Notes under the pieces: generated by a model | Databases searched by the model: none | Told to the model about the DNA's origin: nothing | The model's input: the letters and a program-made list of their open reading frames with translations, nothing else | Shown here: in pieces, positions 6,742 to 13,601 of the stretch | Position numbering within the stretch: position 1 is the first letter of the stretch | Layout: each line of letters starts with the position of its first letter | Source: CAYUHZ01 sp964444625 | Lineage (GTDB): Bacteria > Patescibacteriota > Patescibacteriia > Patescibacteriales > GWC2-42-12 | Direction of reading: 5' to 3' | Assembly (NCBI GenBank): GCA_964444625.1 | Contig: CAYUHZ010000009.1 | Span: forward strand, 1 to 23,763 | Length of the DNA stretch: 23,763 nt | Program-made: the position numbers and the translations under genes

Positions 6742-7107
6742 ATGGAACAACCAACTATGCCAGCTGGTAACCCAGAAGAATCAAAAAAAGAAGAGGCGAA
6801 AACCAACATCGACCCCGATGTAGAAGCCAATAAAACCATGGCTGCTTTGTCTTATGTTTGGATTCTTTGCTTGGTTCCACTCCTGGGAAAAAAAGATTCT
6901 GCTTTTGCCCAATTCCACGCCAAGCAAGGGTTGGTGCTTTTTGTGATTGAACTGGCGGCCTCGTTGATTTTTTGGTTACCGATAATCGGACAACTATTGA
7001 TGCTAACGCTTTTGATCGTAGCTGTTATGGGAATTATCAAGGCTTTGAATGGCGAGCGCTGGGAAATACCCTACGTCTACCAATGGAGCAAAAAGATCAA
7101 TCTTTAA
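6742..7107 (+). CDS. DUF4870/Tic20-like small membrane protein
   Basis: The 121-aa product has a hydrophilic N-terminus (about residues 1-30, Glu/Lys-rich) and then three closely spaced hydrophobic segments: AALSYVWILCLVPLL, GLVLFVIELAASLIFWLPII and LLMLTLLIVAVMGIIKAL. Between the first two is FAQFHAKQGLVLF, the characteristic AxxHxxQG(L) element of the DUF4870/Tic20-like family. Function is unknown in bacteria; Tic20 in plastids is part of an import channel, which should not be transferred here. The start at ATG 6742 fits the promoter at 6700-6708; the in-frame TTG upstream would add residues overlapping the promoter. It is co-oriented with ppsA, with 62 bp and a hairpin between them. Confidence 0.8.
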   Translation: MEQPTMPAGNPEESKKEEAKTNIDPDVEANKTMAALSYVWILCLVPLLGKKDSAFAQFHAKQGLVLFVIELAASLIFWLPIIGQLLMLTLLIVAVMGIIKALNGERWEIPYVYQWSKKINL

Positions 7108-7125
7108 TTAAATACTAAGCAACTT

Positions 7126-7159
7126 CCAAAAAACGACGACTTGTTTTGCCGTTTTTTGG
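7126..7159 (+). promoter_or_regulatory. Hairpin before ppsA (terminator or attenuator)
   Basis: CCAAAAAACG (7126-7135) and CGTTTTTTGG (7150-7159) form a perfect 10-bp inverted repeat with a 14-nt loop, ending 10 nt before the ppsA ATG. The last GG of the stem is also the beginning of GGTGAT, the only Shine-Dalgarno-like sequence of ppsA. It may terminate the upstream gene partially or mask ppsA translation. Both readings are inference from structure. Confidence 0.5.
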
Positions 7160-7169
7160 TGATCAATCT

Positions 7170-9551
7170 ATGTCAAAATATATCAAGTTTTTTAACGAAC
7201 TTACCATCAAAGACGTTCCTCAAGTCGGAGGCAAGAACGCCTCCTTGGGCGAAATGTATCGCAAGCTTTCCGCCAAAGGAGTTAAGGTGCCTTATGGATA
7301 TGCCACCACCTCAATCGCTTACAATTATTTTCTGGAGCAATCTGGTTTGAAAAAATCAATCCAAGCGATTTTGGCTGGTTTAGACACCGGAGACGTTATC
7401 GACTTGGCTAAACGGGGAGAAAAGGTCAGAAAAACAATAATCGCCGTACCGTTTCCCGAGGATCTAAAAAAATCCATTGCTGAAGCCTACTATCAACTAT
7501 CGGCCCACTACAAAACAGAAAATTTGCATGTGGCAGTCCGATCATCAGCTACAGCCGAAGATCTGCCCGATGCATCTTTTGCCGGACAACAGGAAACCTA
7601 TTTGAATATTTCCGGCGAAGAACAGTTGTTGATTGCGGTAAAAAAATGCGTGGCTTCTCTTTTTACCAACCGCGCCATTTCCTACCGCGTGGATAAAGGC
7701 TTTGACCATTTCAAAATCGCTTTATCCGTCGGGGTGCAAAAAATGATCCGCTCGGATTTGGCCGCTTCTGGTGTAATGTTCACGATTGACACCGAATCGG
7801 GTTTTGGCAATGCCGTTTTAATAAATTCAATTTACGGCTTAGGAGAAAATATTGTCCAAGGCAAGGTAAATCCGGATGAATTTTATGTTTTCAAACCGAC
7901 CATGGCCATTATCTCCAAGGCGATAGGCACCAAAAAAATTAAAATGGTTTATAACGATAAGCCGACTAAGCCGGTCAAAGACATTCCGGTTGAAGCGAAC
8001 AAACAGCGCGTTCAATCAATCACTGATGCCCAGGTCTTACAGCTGGCCAAGTGGGGCATGATTATTGAAAAACACTACGGACGTCCGATGGACATTGAAT
8101 GGGCGCTCGATGGAAAAGAAAATCAACTCTATATCATCCAAGCGAGGCCAGAAACCATCCATAGCGTTAGAGACTATGGCGTAATTGAAGAATTTAAATT
8201 GGAGCGACGGGGAAAAATTTTGGTCCAGGGACAAAGTGTCGGCAACCGCATCGGCGCCGGCATAGCCAATAGGATTATGGACGTCAAAGATATCAGCAAA
8301 TTCAAAAAGGGCGAAGTGCTGGTAACCGATATGACCGATCCGGATTGGGAACCAATTATGAAAATCGCTTCAGCTATCGTGACCGATAAAGGGGGAAGAA
8401 CCTGTCATGCGGCAATTGTTTCTCGCGAGTTGGGCATACCTTGCGTAGTAGGAACGAACAACGCCAGCCAAAAATTAAAAACCGGGCAAGCGCTGACGGT
8501 CAGCTGCGCCGAAGGAGAAACAGGTTTTGTTTATGAAGGCCAACTCCCATTCAAAATCAATAAAACCAATATCAAAAATCTAGCCAAACCAAAAACCAAT
8601 ATCATGATGAATATCGGGGAACCAGACATAGCTTTTGGCATGTCCTTCGTGCCGAATGAAGGAGTTGGTTTGGCGCGCCTAGAATTTATCATCAACAACT
8701 CTATTAAAATTCATCCAATGGCTCTGGTAAACTATGACAAAATCAAAGATGTAAAAGTAAAAAGGCAAATCAATGAGCTAACTTATGGCTACAAAGATAA
8801 AAAGCAATTTTTCGTTGATAAACTAGCCGAGGGAGTGGCTATGATTGCGGCCGCCTTCTACCCCAAGGACGTTATTATTAGATTATCTGATTTCAAAACC
8901 AACGAATACGCCAACTTGATCGGCGGCAAAGAATATGAACCGATAGAATCAAATCCAATGATCGGTTGGCGCGGCGCTTCGCGCTATTATGACCCAAAAT
9001 ACGAACCGGGCTTTGCTTTGGAATGTGCGGCTTTTAAAAAAGTTCGTGAAGAAATGGGTTTGGTTAATTTGAAAGTAATGATTCCTTTCTGTCGTACTCT
9101 GGACGAAGGCAAACAAGTAATCGCCACCATGGCAAAATATGGCTTAAAACAACACGTTAAGGGATTGGATGTTTACGTTATGGCGGAAATTCCAACTAAC
9201 ATTATTTTGGCAGAAGAATTTGCCGAGGTATTTGACGGCTTTTCCATTGGCTCGAACGATCTAACTCAGCTGACTCTTGGCATTGACCGTGATGCCGGAA
9301 CCTTGAAAATTGCCGGAGTGTCTAATGAAAAAAACGAATCAGTCAAATCTTTGATCAGATACTTGATTGAAGTGGGCAAAAAAACCAAGACCAAGGTCGG
9401 CATTTGCGGGCAAGGTCCGTCTGATTTTCCCGATTTTGCCCAATTTTTGGTTGAATGCGGCATTGATAGCATCTCCCTCAACCCCGATACAGTGATCAAA
9501 ACTACTCTGGCGATATTAGAAACGGAAAAGAAATTAAAAAAACGCAAATAA
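7170..9551 (+). CDS. ppsA: Phosphoenolpyruvate synthase
   Basis: The 793-aa enzyme converts pyruvate, ATP and water to PEP, AMP and phosphate in the cytoplasm, the entry to gluconeogenesis from pyruvate. The N-terminal ATP-binding domain begins with VGGKNASLGEMY and has VRSSATAEDLPDASFAGQQE. The swivelling phosphohistidine domain has GGRTCHAAIVSRELGIPCVV with catalytic His413. The C-terminal PEP/pyruvate TIM-barrel domain has GSNDLTQLTLGIDRD and GICGQGPSD with active-site Cys746. The length matches the family (about 790 aa). ATG 7170 is preferred over the in-frame TTG at 7146, because the extra residues are encoded within the hairpin and MSKYIKFFNELT is a normal family start. The gene is followed by its own terminator. 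In fermentative Patescibacteria it may feed sugar synthesis or help balance ATP/AMP; that is inference. Confidence 0.96.
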   Translation: MSKYIKFFNELTIKDVPQVGGKNASLGEMYRKLSAKGVKVPYGYATTSIAYNYFLEQSGLKKSIQAILAGLDTGDVIDLAKRGEKVRKTIIAVPFPEDLKKSIAEAYYQLSAHYKTENLHVAVRSSATAEDLPDASFAGQQETYLNISGEEQLLIAVKKCVASLFTNRAISYRVDKGFDHFKIALSVGVQKMIRSDLAASGVMFTIDTESGFGNAVLINSIYGLGENIVQGKVNPDEFYVFKPTMAIISKAIGTKKIKMVYNDKPTKPVKDIPVEANKQRVQSITDAQVLQLAKWGMIIEKHYGRPMDIEWALDGKENQLYIIQARPETIHSVRDYGVIEEFKLERRGKILVQGQSVGNRIGAGIANRIMDVKDISKFKKGEVLVTDMTDPDWEPIMKIASAIVTDKGGRTCHAAIVSRELGIPCVVGTNNASQKLKTGQALTVSCAEGETGFVYEGQLPFKINKTNIKNLAKPKTNIMMNIGEPDIAFGMSFVPNEGVGLARLEFIINNSIKIHPMALVNYDKIKDVKVKRQINELTYGYKDKKQFFVDKLAEGVAMIAAAFYPKDVIIRLSDFKTNEYANLIGGKEYEPIESNPMIGWRGASRYYDPKYEPGFALECAAFKKVREEMGLVNLKVMIPFCRTLDEGKQVIATMAKYGLKQHVKGLDVYVMAEIPTNIILAEEFAEVFDGFSIGSNDLTQLTLGIDRDAGTLKIAGVSNEKNESVKSLIRYLIEVGKKTKTKVGICGQGPSDFPDFAQFLVECGIDSISLNPDTVIKTTLAILETEKKLKKRK

Positions 9552-9562
9552 AGATTAGAGTA

Positions 9563-9592
9563 AAAAACACCTGCCAATCGGCAGGTGGTTTT
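9563..9592 (+). terminator. Intrinsic terminator of ppsA
   Basis: CACCTGCC (9568-9575) pairs with GGCAGGTG (9580-9587) around AATC. An A tract lies before the stem and GGTTTT lies at its 3' side. It starts 12 bp after the ppsA stop. Confidence 0.88.
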
Positions 9593-9599
9593 ATGCATA

Positions 9600-9803
9600 C
9601 AAGAAACTAAGAGCCGTTTTTCGCAGTTTAAAAAACAATTTGCCTTATCTGCTTACTTATTAGAAATACCCCGAATTAAAATGCCAAATACAACCAATTC
9701 ACTGGATGGATATATTTCAGCTATAAAGAGTTTTCTTTCCGCTCATCGAGGCAAAAACAGGAATAACCGGAATAAAATGATTTGCCAAATTCTTAAAAAG
9801 TAA
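9600..9803 (+). pseudogene. Transposase C-terminal remnant
   Basis: The open piece to TAA 9803 contains MPNTTNSLDGYISAIKSFL and AHRGKNRNNRNKMI, matching the TTNxL(D/E)G...HRG ending of DDE transposases of the IS256/Mutator-like group. One frame over, just upstream, LRAVFRSLKNNLPYLLTY is followed by TAG and KYPEL. The protein is therefore split by a stop and a frameshift, and most of the catalytic domain is absent. It sits between the ppsA terminator and the convergent minus-strand operon. No terminal inverted repeats were recognised. Confidence 0.6.
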
Positions 9804-9827
9804 GCACCCAAATTTTCCTTTTAGCAG

Positions 9828-9855
9828 AAAAAACGAGCTTCTAAACTCGCCTTTT
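9828..9855 (-). terminator. Probable terminator of the Cys-rich operon
   Basis: On the minus strand AAAAGGCGAG (9855-9846) pairs with CTCGTTTTTT (9837-9828), including two G-U pairs, around an 8-nt loop. The 3' arm is a T run. It lies about 175 nt after the stop of the 10030-10965 gene. The stretch 9856-10029 shows no gene. Confidence 0.5.
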
Positions 9856-10029
9856 CAAATAGGGGTGATCAACCGCAACAGTTGAAAAACTTTTTTACTG
9901 GATGGTTTGGCGACGAATACAAATTAATTAAGCAATTATTTACAAGGTTCATTTAATAATTTTATAGGATGTGCCGCTAATATTTCTATACACATCTCTA
10001 CTGTTTTTCCGCACTCCGTTAAAATTATA

Positions 10030-10965
10030 TCAATTACTTTGACTCGACTTAATATCCTCTCGCATTTCTTGTAGTTTCTTTTGCACACCTCGACTATCAG
10101 ATGGCTCCTCTTTTATCAAGCTCTCGAATTCATCATTAGAGACATTATCATCTTCATCTAAGTTCAAAGCCTTATCAAATTCATTTTGCAATTCTTCCTG
10201 CTGTTTATATTCTTTGATGATTTCTATGCCACGTTCGTTATCTATACCCCCGCAAGAAAATGCAAACTTACCGGAAAATCCTCCATCTAAACTGGAAGAG
10301 TCTTTAGGGCAGTCTTTTTCAAGATTAATATATTCCGGAGAAATAAAGGCGTCGCCTATATTAAAGGAGGGGCACATGACTTTGGCATCACCGGTTGTTT
10401 TATCAAGCTCATCCTGCGTAAAGCCCATCAGTGATCCTGTGCTTTTTATTTCCACCACTACCCAGTCGCTCCTCTTTCTCTCTGGAGCGATATTGATTAT
10501 TTTGTTATTATAGTCGATTCTGACCGGCGCATTATATTTATTATAGTATTCAACCGTTGTACCGCTTTCTTCTATGTCCATTGTTCCCTGCCCGTCTGCG
10601 ACTTGTATTTGCGTTTTCCCGGAATACGCATATTTGATCTTACGACCCAAAATAAATAATTTATTTTTATTTTTATCAAAAACGCTTATATCCTCAGAGA
10701 CATATTCCATATCTCCTTTTTCAGATCCTAAAACAAAACTAACATATTCACCCCTTATCTCCTCTCTGCCCTGACAAAAAGAGTATTTTTCTTCATCAGC
10801 AAAATCTTTAAAGTTTTGCTCTTCAATTTCCTGACGCACACTATCATCCAAGCGCACGCCATTTTTTGATGTTTGTTCAGAGTTATTATTAAGCAGGGTA
10901 CCGGCTATGATCGCGCCGCCAAGAACCAAAACAACCCCGCCAATTAATAGGGCTTTTTTATCCAT
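10030..10965 (-). CDS. Membrane-anchored extracytoplasmic protein of unknown function
   Basis: I do not recognise this 311-aa protein. Residues 6-24 form one hydrophobic segment after MDKK (LLIGGVVLVLGGAIIAGTLL), most likely an uncleaved signal anchor placing the rest outside the membrane. The middle (about 60-240) is predicted beta-rich and has four Cys (64, 198, 219, 238), enough for two disulfides. The end (about 243-311) is charged and helical. It contains LDEDDNVSNDEFE (269-281), whose D-x-D-x-N spacing with a Glu at position 12 resembles an EF-hand calcium loop, though without the usual Gly and hydrophobic residues. The gene follows the Cys-rich gene by 5 bp, so the two are one operon. 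They share a similar anchor (LIGGxVxVxGGAI), suggesting that they act together at the cell surface. Confidence 0.75.
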   Translation of the reverse strand: MDKKALLIGGVVLVLGGAIIAGTLLNNNSEQTSKNGVRLDDSVRQEIEEQNFKDFADEEKYSFCQGREEIRGEYVSFVLGSEKGDMEYVSEDISVFDKNKNKLFILGRKIKYAYSGKTQIQVADGQGTMDIEESGTTVEYYNKYNAPVRIDYNNKIINIAPERKRSDWVVVEIKSTGSLMGFTQDELDKTTGDAKVMCPSFNIGDAFISPEYINLEKDCPKDSSSLDGGFSGKFAFSCGGIDNERGIEIIKEYKQQEELQNEFDKALNLDEDDNVSNDEFESLIKEEPSDSRGVQKKLQEMREDIKSSQSN

Positions 10966-10970
10966 ATCAT

Positions 10971-11477
10971 TTATAATCCGCAGACATTAGTCATAGACTC
11001 GCAATCAAAAGCATTGATCATGCAGTCCGTTTTTTGCGCATTCCAGCCAGCGCATTCTTTCATGCATGAATTCATGCCCTCCTGAAAAAGCGCTTCTGTG
11101 GCATTTGGGACAAGGGTTAAGCATTTTCCCGCATAACTACCACAAGCCGCCTCGCACTCGCTAGCATTTTTATCCACCGGTTTTGTAGCGTCTGATTCAG
11201 GTGCTAATAAATAAGCAATCAATTCTGGTTTAGATGAAATTTCCTGACATGATTTGGAATCAGCTAAATGTTTTTTTGCTTCTTCGCCTAGCTCAGAACA
11301 TTTGCTATTGCAAACATCTTTATTTATTAAAGATGAGCAAGCTTGATTTGCCTGATAACAAACATCAGCGCAAGTTGAATTATTTTGCTCATCCAGAAAA
11401 CCACCACCCGCCATAACAAATATGGCTCCGCCGATCACAACTATTCCCGCTGCTCCGATTAAAATGTTTTTGTTCAT
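10971..11477 (-). CDS. Cysteine-rich anchored protein with twin CX3C repeat
   Basis: This 168-aa protein has an N-terminal anchor (about 5-24, ILIGAAGIVVIGGAIFVMAG) and an exported part with 14 cysteines. Their spacing repeats. The first half has C36-x3-C40-x6-C47 then C56-x3-C60 and C77. The second half has C108-x3-C112-x6-C119 then C138-x3-C142, C152, C159 and C166. The halves are joined by a Pro/Lys-containing linker (about 92-105). This looks like an internal duplication of a helical-hairpin, disulfide-linked module. All cysteines follow the anchor, which supports an oxidising extracytoplasmic location. It is the first gene of a two-gene operon. It is not recognised as a known family; adhesin, toxin-like or structural surface roles are all open. 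Confidence 0.75.
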   Translation of the reverse strand: MNKNILIGAAGIVVIGGAIFVMAGGGFLDEQNNSTCADVCYQANQACSSLINKDVCNSKCSELGEEAKKHLADSKSCQEISSKPELIAYLLAPESDATKPVDKNASECEAACGSYAGKCLTLVPNATEALFQEGMNSCMKECAGWNAQKTDCMINAFDCESMTNVCGL

Positions 11478-11512
11478 AATATTGGCTTATTATTAATAAA
11501 ATTATTTCAACG

Positions 11513-11541
11513 AACTCCCCGCAACAAGCTGGCGGGGAGTT
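11513..11541. other. Strong hairpin in the leader of the Cys-rich operon
   Basis: AACTCCCCGC (11513-11522) pairs perfectly with GCGGGGAGTT (11532-11541) around a 9-nt loop. On the plus strand it is followed by a T-rich stretch, but no plus gene ends here. On the minus strand it would sit in the 5' leader, about 35 nt before the start codon. Attenuator, stabiliser or dispersed palindrome are all possible. The AT-rich rest of 11542-11709 shows nothing else. Confidence 0.5.
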
Positions 11542-11709
11542 TATTTGATTAAATATAGTTATTTATTTCAATTCTATTTTTTTTATTCTTTTAATTATTT
11601 TTTTAAAGTTCTCATTTTTATCTACGGATTTCTCTTTTGATTTTGTTGTTTTGGTTATAAAACCAATAAAAAAAACAATTACGTTCGTATTTCCTTTAGA
11701 GTTAATTAT

Positions 11710-11718
11710 ATTATAACA
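11710..11718 (-). promoter_or_regulatory. Extended -10 promoter for the Cys-rich operon
   Basis: On the minus strand TGTTATAAT lies just after the tRNA-His terminator. Transcription would begin near 11703, giving a leader of roughly 225 nt that includes the hairpin at 11513-11541. The -35 region is poor (TGTGAA), as expected for an extended -10 promoter. Confidence 0.5.
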
Positions 11719-11746
11719 AAAAAACATCCCTTTTCACAGGGATATT
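11718..11746 (-). terminator. Intrinsic terminator of tRNA-His
   Basis: On the minus strand AATATCCC pairs with GGGATGTT (one T-G pair) around TGTGAAAA, followed by a run of seven T. It lies about 18 nt after the mature 3' end of tRNA-His. Confidence 0.75.
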
Positions 11747-11763
11747 TTAGTGGTCTCTTTAGG

Positions 11764-11835
11764 GGTGGCTAGAGGGAATTGAACCCTCGTATCTGGGACC
11801 ACAACCCAGTGTTCTGCCATTGAACTATAGCCACC
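11764..11835 (-). tRNA. tRNA-His (anticodon GUG)
   Basis: The acceptor stem GTGGCTA/TAGCCAC carries the extra 5' G (-1) opposite discriminator C, the tRNA-His identity pair. The anticodon stem CTGGG/CCCAG encloses TTGTGGT, giving anticodon GTG. The T arm is AGGG-TTCAATT-CCCT. After the discriminator comes CCT, so CCA is not encoded. Confidence 0.95.
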
Positions 11836-11867
11836 ATGTTTCGCTTAAAATTCAAACGGGTAATTTA

Positions 11868-12485
11868 TTAGAAAAACATTTCATAGAAATAAATTCGATA
11901 AATCTCAGTTACTTTTTTCTTTTTGCTCAAGCGCTGGATAAATTTGGCTAATTTTCTAAATTTTGGCTGTTTCTTCGTCTCTTGGAATTCTACGACTTTT
12001 TCCGGGTTGAAGGCCGGGATGGGAAAACGATAGCTGACAACCCGGCAATGGCGCTTGCACTCAAATTTAAATTTTTTTTCCAATTGTTCCATCATGCTCT
12101 GGGTTAAGTAGCAATAGATCAAATCAGCTCTGGTAACATCGGCTTTATACAAGTCTTGCCTAACTATATGCATGTTGCTTCCCCTGAGTGAAGCTTGCAA
12201 CTTCGCCATGAAGTAGGGTAAAATTGCGTGCTCAACTCCGATTAGCTCCAGATTGGGGAATTTGGCTTCAACGGCGTGAAGGAAGCCGGCTTTGCCGCAG
12301 CCTAATTCCATCACTACGCTGTGGTCTTTCAAATTTAAATCAGCCAGCAATCTCTTGATTACCTCTGTTTCCGTAGAAACAAATGGCGCAAAACCGCGGA
12401 ATATGATGTTGAAAAGCTGAAAAATAAACAAGATAATCAAGCTCAATAAAATCGCCGAACTAATAATCAGCAAGGCCAAGAACAT
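11868..12485 (-). CDS. Membrane-anchored class I SAM methyltransferase
   Basis: The 205-aa protein begins with one long hydrophobic segment (about 2-30) and continues as a compact Rossmann methyltransferase. Motif I is VVMELGCGKAGFL (57-69), preceded by STETEVIKRLLADLNL (about 37-52). An acidic motif II region (ELIGVEH) and ADLIYCYLTQSMMEQLEKKF follow. The anchor, the pre-motif helix and the YL(T)xxMMxxLExKF strand-helix resemble the FAM173/ATPSCKMT-type lysine methyltransferases. Known eukaryotic members modify mitochondrial membrane proteins such as the ATP synthase c subunit. A membrane protein target is therefore plausible here, but unproven. The gene follows clpP after a 433-bp spacer and precedes tRNA-His. 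Confidence 0.75.
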   Translation of the reverse strand: MFLALLIISSAILLSLIILFIFQLFNIIFRGFAPFVSTETEVIKRLLADLNLKDHSVVMELGCGKAGFLHAVEAKFPNLELIGVEHAILPYFMAKLQASLRGSNMHIVRQDLYKADVTRADLIYCYLTQSMMEQLEKKFKFECKRHCRVVSYRFPIPAFNPEKVVEFQETKKQPKFRKLAKFIQRLSKKKKVTEIYRIYFYEMFF

Positions 12486-12918
12486 ATGTTTTAAATAAAT
12501 TAGTCATTTACCCCATCCGCTTGCGGTGGGATAATTCATTCAGTTTTTAAAATAGTGTTCTATTCTTAAAATAGTTCGAACGCATTTCGTCGTCTGTGGC
12601 GACGACGACCAACTCCCAAAATTTGAGTGGCTCTCCCATGAGCTTTGATAATTTCAAGTTTTTCTATGAGTAAATAATAACTCATTACAGTAAATTTTTC
12701 AAGCTTGTTTTCCTTGATGTTTTCCTTGATGTAAGTCTTCGGGTATATACGCGCTGATCTCCTGCCAGTGCCAAAAATTAAATATTTTAAAAAATTACAA
12801 ACCAAGAAAAGTAACAAATTAAATGTCTCAACCGATGTGCCAAAGTTACATTTTTAGATGTCTAAATGCGAGTTGATCGATTTTTTGATCGATTTTTAGG
12901 TAAAATAAGCCGTTTTAA
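12486..12918. other. 433-bp spacer with palindromes and short repeats, no supported gene
   Basis: This spacer separates clpP from the methyltransferase gene. It holds a GC-rich palindrome at 12511-12530 (CCCA..CCGC TT GCGG TGGG) and a hairpin at 12588-12607 (CGTCGTC with GACGACG). It also holds a duplicated TTTTCCTTGATG motif near 12710-12733 and a tandem 12-bp TTGATCGATTTT at 12873-12896, close to the end of clpP. A minus-strand ORF (12566-12817) has an unnatural composition and no recognisable domain. No promoter consensus was found. Part of it may be an RNA leader or a decayed gene, but I cannot support either. Confidence 0.4.
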
Positions 12919-13497
12919 TTACTTGTTGATAATCTTATCTACTAGTTTGTATTTTTTCGCCTCTTCTGCCGACATGAAATTGTCACGATCAGTATCATTT
13001 TCTACTTCTTCTACCGACTTGCCGGTATGCCGAGCTAGAATTTTGTTCAGCTTGTCTTTAATGCGAAGAATATGTTCGGAACGAATTTTTATATCAGTTG
13101 CCTGGCCTTCAAAACCGCCCATAACCTGATGAATCATGATTTCCGAGTTGGGCAGGCTAAATCTTTTGTTTGGAGCGCCTGCCGCCAATAATAAAGCGCC
13201 CATTGAGGCCGCCATGCCGACACAGATGGTTGAGACTTCAGATTTAACATATTGCATAGTATCATAGATCGCCAGACCGGCAGTAACTGATCCGCCTGGC
13301 GTATTGATGTAAAATTTTATATCCTTATCTTTATTTTCGGCATCCAAAAACAGAAATTGGGCGATGATAATATTGGCAACATGATCGGAGATCGGTTCGC
13401 CCAAAAAAATTATTCGATCTTTTAATAATCGAGAGTAAATATCATAAGCGCGTTCTATTTGTCCAGATTTTTCAATTACTGTTGGTATTAGAGGCAT
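12919..13497 (-). CDS. clpP: ATP-dependent Clp protease proteolytic subunit
   Basis: ClpP is the serine peptidase chamber that degrades proteins unfolded by ClpX or ClpC in the cytoplasm. The 192-aa length is normal. The catalytic triad is visible: Ser98 in VGMAASMGALLL, His123 in MIHQVMGGFEGQ and Asp172 in NDTDRDNFMSAEEA. The oxyanion region (INTPGGSVTAGLAIYDTMQ, 64-82) and the N-terminal loop starting MPLIPTVIEKSGQIERAYDI are typical. No propeptide of note precedes YDIYSRLL. Its usual partner clpX is not adjacent. It lies 104 bp after nrnA in the same direction and could be co-transcribed, but the AT-rich spacer shows no clear promoter or terminator. Confidence 0.97.
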   Translation of the reverse strand: MPLIPTVIEKSGQIERAYDIYSRLLKDRIIFLGEPISDHVANIIIAQFLFLDAENKDKDIKFYINTPGGSVTAGLAIYDTMQYVKSEVSTICVGMAASMGALLLAAGAPNKRFSLPNSEIMIHQVMGGFEGQATDIKIRSEHILRIKDKLNKILARHTGKSVEEVENDTDRDNFMSAEEAKKYKLVDKIINK

Positions 13498-13601
13498 AAA
13501 ATTAAATGTTAATAATTAATTAAAAAATGCTTGATCAGTTTATATTCTATAACATATTTAAGGTATTATCAAATTTTATTTTCAAATTTTATTTCAAAAA
13601 T

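Noticed and set aside
12566..12817. Minus-strand ORF of 83 codons between clpP and the methyltransferase gene
   Set aside because: It has no recognisable domain, an arginine-rich stretch is produced by a palindrome (CGTCGTC/GACGACG), and there is no start signal.
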